NCBI GenBank assembly: GCA_026686845.1 | Contig: JAIVEN010000015.1 | Location: 6,401,001-6,465,000 of the forward strand | Direction: 5' to 3' | Length of the DNA: 64,000 nt | Source of the DNA: Adenanthera pavonina | Lineage: Eukaryota; Streptophyta; Magnoliopsida; Fabales; Fabaceae | Shown: positions 57,673 through 64,000 of the stretch, one piece after another | Layout of the letters: every line of letters starts with the position of its first letter | Numbering within the stretch: position 1 is the first letter of the stretch | Program-made: the position numbers and the translations under genes | The notes under the pieces: generated by a model | Database searches by the model: none | What the model saw: only the letters and a program-made list of their open reading frames with translations | Told to the model about the DNA's origin: nothing

Positions 57673-60600
57673 TGTGAACACCTTATTTTGTCCGAATGAT
57701 TTTAAAATATATATAAATATAATAATAAAAAATAATAATAGATAAATAATAGAAAAACAAAAAAAGAGAAAAAAGAAAGAAACACAATATTAAGTAAATA
57801 GATAAAAAAATAATAATAATAAATGAACCAAAGCTAAAAAGAATAAAAATAAAAATAAAAATAAAAATAATAAAAATTAATTAAAAAATTTTTTTTAATT
57901 ATTTTGGGCCGAGATTCGGCCCAAAATCTGAATTAATTAAATAACAAAAAAAAAGGGGGGAGGGGGTTATATTGGGCTGAAGTAAACTTCAGCCCAAAAG
58001 GTCACGAGCCCAATTGGGCTCGTGACCTGGTCCAAAGGGCTTTTGCCCCGAGAGGAGGAGCCTTAGGGCTCGGTGAGGGGAGAAGCAGAGGGAGCTCCAG
58101 AGGCAAGGGGGGAGCCGCGAGACCGAGAGAGGAAAGGGAAGAGGGAGCTTGGGCACCGAGGGAGAGTGGCCGTGAGCGTGAGAGCCAAGAGACGGCCGAG
58201 AAAAAGAAAAATGAAGAGCGAGGAGCTAGCAGCGTGGGTGTGAGGAAAATCTGAGAAGAGGAGAGAGCCGCGAGCTCTGGGGGCGATGGCGTGCGAGGGA
58301 CTGAGAACCGAGGGGAGCCACCGGAAGAGAAGAGCTGCGTGAGCACGAGACGGAGAGGGAACCACGGTTCACCCGAGAACGAAGCCGAGAAAACCGAAGG
58401 CACGAGGGAGGCTGAACCAGAGGGACTAAAGCTTGAACCCGTGAGGCAGAGAAGCCGAGAATGAGCTACGCGGTGAAGCACGGCACGAGGAGAGGCAGAG
58501 CTAGGAGAGAGAGACCGAGAACCGAGGGATAAGGGCTCAGGACCGAGGGCTCAGGGGGGACCGCACGCGTGAGAGGAATGAGCTCAGAGAGAAACCGAGG
58601 GAGCCTTGGTGGAGGCTGAACCGGAGGGAGAGGAGGAGGGAGCCTGGGCCGCGGGCAAGGAAGACAGAAACCGAAGGAGTCTCTGAACGGAGGCTCAGGT
58701 TTGCGAGGGTGTGGAGTTGAGGGCACAATGCAAAGGGGCAACCACAATAGCCCTGTACGGGTGTCAGAGCAGATGAGGGCGTGAGCTATGTCCTGGACCG
58801 GGAGAGGGCAGGAATGGCACGAAAGGACAAAGGTGCGTCTCCACTACTTTGTACTGGGTACGACAGCGTGGTGGCAAGGAGGGGGATGCACAAGGGAATA
58901 GGAGACAGAGCAAGGGAGGCATGAAATGAGGATTGGATGGACGCAGAAAGGGGGGACCACGTGCTCTGTTTTGGGAGGGTGAAGGTACTGGCCGAGGCTC
59001 TATAAAGGAAAGCCGTCTGAAGAACAGTGGGGATTTTTTTGGTTGGGCATTAGAGAATCCTAAGAGAGACCGTGAGAGGAAGCTGTGAAGAGAACTTCCA
59101 CAAGGCAGAGGCAAGCTGGAATTTCAGAGTCCGGAGCAAGGGAGAATGAAAATCGAGGGCGAGGTCTAAGTCTTTGATCAGCATGAACGTAGGAAAGGTC
59201 TGAGACTAAGCAACAAAGAATTCGGTTTGGTAAAATTTTCCATTTCAGTTTTGAATTTTGGCTTGCCCTTAGGTCTATCTTTTGACATTCTGTTTACAAA
59301 TTGTATTATTCCTGTCCGAGAATTCTGAATTTTGTTATGAGGTTAAGGATTGCAAAATGACCCGATGTTGATGGACACTCATGTTCTGGCTAATTATAGA
59401 TGGCTGTTGTCTGATTCTGGAATTTTGATTTTTGACCTTTGCCTTTTGTGTCATGTTATATTTTGCATCCTCAAGTAAAGGATGAGTTTTATGGGATCAT
59501 CCTATTACACTGTTGTTGACTAACATTTCCTTGCTTATAAGTCTGCGTATCTTCTGTTTTGATTGTGTCTGTGATTTAAGTTCATTAATTTCTGAGTCAT
59601 TGGAGTAGCTTCAGTCCTTCTGTGTACGATATAAGGATTTTGAGCCCTTGTACATGAAATTGTTAGTGATGTATGTTGTGGGTGTTTGCAAAATGTGGAA
59701 GGAATGTTATCTGCCTTGAAATCTAAGTCTGTTCTCTCTTCGGGTCCTCTTTATCGAGACCTTTAATCACAAGGGGAGTATCTTTAATCACAAGGGGAGT
59801 ATAACATGCTTGAGTTGTTAGGGTCATGCATTTATAAACATAATATGTCGTATACAAACTCATGAGAATATCTTGTGATTAAATCCCTTGGTTATGGCTG
59901 CCCGTGGAAAAAGCCTCATTATAGTGTTAGTTGAATAATCATAGTTCCATGACTGTGGTGTGGGTTAATGGGTAAGCGAGAATCTTTACCTATGAAGGGA
60001 TGATGTCTTAACCTTGAGTATAGGTTGATTTGGGGTGGGAGAAGCTTATGGAGTTAACCTGGGAAAGGAAGGAGTGTTAGCTCTAAAAGGTGCTTTTAAA
60101 GTTGTCCATAGGCCCATTTCTTAATCTAAAGTGGGATCTTTTTATTCACATAAATGGTGCTGTTATTAGCAAAAGTTGAATTTGCAATATGTTTTTGGAA
60201 AATGAGTTATGTGATAAAAGTTTATTCTTAAAAAAAAAAAAAACCTTTTGCCTCGAGTGGTAACACCGTGGGCATTTTGAATACAAATCAGTAACTTGTG
60301 AGTGATAAAGTCACCGCATATGCTGGTTATTTTTCTTCAAAATATAAGTAATAATCTCCCTTTTATTTTTTTTTATAAATATGTGTTAAAAAGATTTTAC
60401 TTAATTTAAAGGAAATAAAAAAAGATTTATCTATTTATTTATTTCTTATTTTGTTATTATTATATATATATATATTTTTTGAAATCTTTTTATGCCTTTT
60501 CGTCTCAAGTAGCATTATTGCAGACATTTGTGTATTAGGGGGTTCATCGTGAGCGATAAAGTTGCCACAATAAAACAATTGGTTTTATTTATGAAAATAA

Positions 60601-61872
60601 GATTGTTTACAAATATTTTCTCTTTAAATTAGAATAAAAGGTTTAAAATAAGTTTTTATCCTTTTCGATTGCCTCGAGTGGCAACACCGTAGGTATTTTA
60701 AACACCGATCAGTAACTTGTGAGTGATGAAGTCACCACATATGCTGATTATCTTTCTTCAAATATATGTAATAATCATGTTTTTTTTAATTCTTTTAAAT
60801 AAATATGTATTAAAAGGATTTTAATGTATAATAATTTTAATAAAAAATTTATTTGTTTTCTTTTGAACCTCTTTATGCCTTTTTGTCTCGAGTGACACCA
60901 CCGTGGACACTTAGGTATCAATGGGTAAACGTGAGTGATAAAGTCACCACATGAGCCAATTGATTTTATTATGTAAAAATAAAATTGTTTTCAAATATTT
61001 TATTTTCAAATAAAAATATTCAAAATTGCATATAATTTTAATCATATTTTTTTTAAAATGGAGAAAAAATATATTTCCTCTTTTAGAAATTGACTAAACA
61101 AAAAATATATATAATAAAAAATGGAAAGAGCAAATAATGGAAAGTAATCTGTCTTTTACAAATTAAAACATACCAACCAATTCTGAAAATTGTTTTCTTT
61201 GTGGAAAGACAAAATTATTTGCTATTAATCTCTCTTTTCAAAGAAAATATATAATAAAATATCAACCCAATGACACGCATTTTAGTCCGACCTACGTCGA
61301 CTTTGATCCCTATCGCAGGGTACGTAGGCCCCAGACTCTCATTCTGGGTCAAGTCCACATTTGTAAATAAATAATATTTTCCTTATTTTATTTTCTCAAC
61401 TTCCCGTTTTATTCTTTATTTGCATTTACATAAGTCTACTTTTGTAAATAAATAATATTTTCCTCTTAATTTATTTTTCCCACCTTCTCATACTTTCATT
61501 TTATTCTTTATCTTCATTTTCACTTTTTATATTTATTTTTGCATGTGAATAGTAAAAGGGCAATCAAAATAATTTTTAAAAGCCATAAAAATTGCATAAT
61601 CAACCTAAGGTAACCGTTCCTAAGAACGGGTGTTGTGGGGTGCCTAACACCTTTCCCACTCACAATCGTACTCCCGAACCCAACTCTGATTCGCAGACCA
61701 ATCCTTGTCCATTTTCGTTTTTGTTTGTTTTCCGGTTTTCCAAAATTTCCCTCAAAATTTTGGTGGCGACTCCCACCGAGGCCGGCCTCCCGCCAGGCGG
61801 GCCGGTTTCACCCCTTTTCCCTTCTCTTTCCTTTCCCTCAACGCCATCCGCGTCGCATTTTCGGGTGTGACA
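57673..61872 (+). repeat. 3' long terminal repeat (4200 bp)
   Basis: Nearly identical to the 5' LTR. By hand I count 14 single-base differences, all transitions, one 6-bp AAAAAT unit insertion and about four homopolymer length changes. All three palindromes, the TATA box and the four internal motif copies are kept. The small open frames at its right end differ from those in the 5' LTR because the flanking DNA differs. Confidence 0.95.
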
Positions 61873-61877
61873 CACAC
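61873..61877. other. target-site duplication, right copy (CACAC)
   Basis: Directly follows the CA end of the 3' LTR and matches the left copy exactly. Confidence 0.9.
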
Positions 61878-61919
61878 TATCATGAAATTGCAATTTGCCC
61901 TTTAGAAAACTACTTTATA

Positions 61920-62215
61920 CTTCTTCCATTTCATTTTGAAATATAAGAGATATTTTTAATATATGTTTTATTTCAAAATATAAGATATAAATTACTTTTG
62001 TTAGATAAATTAATGTGTTTTTTCGGTTTTAATTTTTCCCTTAATTAAAATAGATTTATTATCATGAGGAATGAGTTAAAATAGAGTTAAGTGTGAATAT
62101 TAAATTAGAAGCAACTATGGAAAAAATTTCTCTTTGTGATATATTTAAGATGTTTAATTATTTTCTTAGTTCTGATAATTTAGTTATTATTTCTTATATT
62201 TTGGAATAAAGGTAG
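61920..62215. mobile_element. Stowaway-like MITE
   Basis: TA-flanked. The left end CTTCTTCCATTTCATTTTGAAATATAAG and the right end CTTATATTTTGGAATAAAGGTAG are imperfect inverted repeats. About 296 bp, next to the retrotransposon insertion site. Confidence 0.6.
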
Positions 62216-64000
62216 TACACACCAATGAAGTTAGTTAAACTCATTAAATTTGTAGTTAAACATATTTTTTTCCCAAAATTGCTCCCAATTAATGGTTTTT
62301 TTCCTTTATGCTAGATTAATTAATGATAAATGAAAACCAAAATAGTTGATGAGTATTTTTGGAATACTTCATTTGTTACTATAGAAATTTACATTTGTTT
62401 CTCTTATTCTCCCTTTATTCTTTAATATAAGGGATGAGAAGCTAAATTATACATATCAAGAAATGTAGTTAGAATCATTAAATTTGTTAGAAATGTAAAA
62501 TAATTTTTAAAAATATCCTAATTTAATGTTAATAATTTTTATTTAGAATATAGGAATCAACCTAAAAAAAAAAGGAATCAGCCTAATTTAATCATATATA
62601 TATATATATTATTCACAAATGATAAGCAATACTCATTTTTTAGTACGACTCAAACTTCGTTTAATTAAGGAATTACCTACTTGGAGAAAAGAAAGTTCTT
62701 TGTTAAGATAAAGCTAAAAAGATACCTCACCAATTTCAATATTGAAAAGATGGAAAACAAAATGAGAGTTGGGCAGATTGTTTTTAGGGGATAAGTGGGA
62801 TTTTCCAATTTGATGGTAGATGTATCCTCTTTTTCTTTTTGAACAAAATGGGAAGTAGAGAAAGCACTCCTAGACTCGTTAAAGCTCGAAATTCTAGCAA
62901 TTAGAGGGTCTATCTTGTACCTTCAGTCACTACTAAAAGCCTCAATACCTTGAGCTTTCGAATTAATATTCTAGCCTTCAGACTAAAAGCAGGTATCCGT
63001 TAAGCCAAATTTGCCACACACTAGGGGTGGGGGATTTTTTTACAATTAATTTCCACTAAGCAGTACTTTAATAACAAAGGAGGGGTTCAAATCCGACACA
63101 ATCCAAAACTTGCAGAATCATCCCTTTTACTACTTACGCCAACTAGCATGTGCAATGATAGATATATGCTAATTTCACTATAGGTCAAAACAATTGGATT
63201 TCGCGTTTTAGACACTGTGGTGGAGCCAGAAAAACACTTGTGAGGGGCCAATTTTATTAAATAAATATATTTATGTATAAAAATTATTATTTAAATGTTT
63301 AATCTTAATATTTATATAGTGTTTTATAATAATTTTATAATATAGGGTAATTAGTATAGATAGTGAATTTTCTATAAAGATATAAAATTTAGAAACAATT
63401 TTAAAAAATAAAATAATAAAAATATATATAGTACTAGTATATTTTTCATAATAAAAATATAAGTTTTCAATAATTTTAAATTTAAATGTTCTCAATAAAT
63501 TAATAAAATTCCCAATTTTTTTGTTTTTATTCAAATTTATGATAGAGATAGAGATCTACATAAATGAAGGAGGGTGGTGGATGGCAGTTTTTGTGGGGAG
63601 AAGAGAAGAGGGGGGAGGTAGGGGTAGGACACCGCGTTGGGCAAAAATTTAGGAGGTGAGGTAGTCTTATCAATCCTAAAAGAGGTTTGCTTAACCCAAA
63701 AAAAGGTAAGCCTTCTCTCATACAAGTATCTCTCTCCCTCTTTGGTGCATCTGCTGTGAACAAAGATTGGTTTCCTTGGTGACCTAATCTATTCCGTGTG
63801 GTTCAGAAGGTTCGGGTAGTCAAATTGATGCACAAGGAAGGAGTTAGGAGGTTAACTTGTCGAATAGGTATGCATTCTTGACCTATACTTTTTAATTTCA
63901 ATAAGCTAGTATAAAAAAAACTGAGTAATTTTTATGTGATGCTGTGTGAAGAGGGATATTGATTTTTTTTTCTATATTAGTTATATGAATCAAAATTATT
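62216..64000. other. AT-rich right-end region with a CslE 3'-flank copy at its edge
   Basis: No gene is supported. A single MITE-like end (about 62409) lacks a clear partner. A GTGGTGGAGCCAGAAAAA word (about 63218) is of a kind often seen in plant transposons. From about 63893 to 63970 the sequence matches 28767-28850, the region downstream of the CslE gene. Confidence 0.45.

Larger units (their letters stand above)
40475..61872 (+). mobile_element. complete Ty3/Gypsy LTR retrotransposon, Tat/Ogre lineage (21.4 kb)
   Basis: Bounded by two 4.2-kb LTRs that begin TGTGAACACC and end GTGTGACA, and by a perfect CACAC target duplication (40470-40474 and 61873-61877). The order is 5' LTR, PBS, ORF1, gag-protease, intron, RT-RNaseH-archaeal-type RNaseH, integrase, tandem repeats, PPT, 3' LTR. 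The ORF1 before gag, the intron between protease and RT, the second RNase H and the very long LTRs are together diagnostic of Ogre-like Tat elements. The LTRs differ at about 14 substitutions by hand count, pointing to a recent insertion. The coding region is disabled by three in-frame stops, a one-base frameshift and a changed integrase catalytic residue. In this state it cannot make its own full polyprotein, although it keeps the cis signals that would allow mobilisation by a related element. Confidence 0.95.

Noticed and set aside
40475..61872. Athila or endogenous-retrovirus-like (env) assignment
   Set aside because: The ORF beyond integrase that would correspond to env is absent. The ORF1 before gag, double RNase H and intron fit Tat/Ogre.
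63070..63095. GGGGTTCAAATCC word as a tRNA T-arm
   Set aside because: No acceptor stem, anticodon arm or D-arm can be formed around it at the right distance.

Overview
The window is nuclear DNA from a flowering plant, most likely a eudicot. It is AT-rich, with intron-containing plant genes, many small Stowaway-like MITEs and one very large, young LTR retrotransposon. The species cannot be named from the sequence alone.

Host genes, left to right: (1) an intronless L-type lectin receptor kinase of the S.7 type at 1240-3369 (+). (2) A 17-exon RsmB-like rRNA cytosine-C5 methyltransferase with a NusB domain and a NOL1/NOP2/Sun domain at 10805-17398 (-). I rebuilt it exon by exon; it keeps one frame for 528 codons. 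(3) A RIN4/NOI-type peptide gene of 76 codons in three exons at 21429-24578 (+). (4) A cellulose synthase-like E (CslE) gene of eight exons and 751 codons at 29102-32476 (-). The broken pieces are an RNase H-like fragment at about 18190-18626 and a CslE last-exon relic at 27481-28440, which is split by a later insertion that includes a 170-bp Mutator-type MITE. The CslE upstream region recurs at 33625-34130 and 39905-40100, and its downstream flank recurs at the right edge of the window. This points to an old CslE tandem array that later insertions pulled apart.

From 40475 to 61872 lies a complete 21.4-kb Ty3/Gypsy element of the Tat/Ogre lineage. It has 4.2-kb LTRs, a CACAC target-site duplication, a PBS 3 bp after the 5' LTR, and an additional ORF1 before gag. 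It also has a gag-protease frame, a probable 257-nt intron between protease and RT, RT with two RNase H domains, integrase, two tandem-repeat arrays and a polypurine tract. By hand comparison the LTRs differ at about 14 sites, all transitions. Even so, the copy is disabled: three in-frame stops, one frameshift in an A-run, and a D-to-N change at an integrase catalytic position.

The rest is AT-rich intergenic DNA with at least ten Stowaway-like MITEs, one palindromic foldback element and several microsatellites. The most notable structures are the Ogre element, including its intron and a cluster of three perfect palindromes in each LTR, and the fossil CslE array around it.
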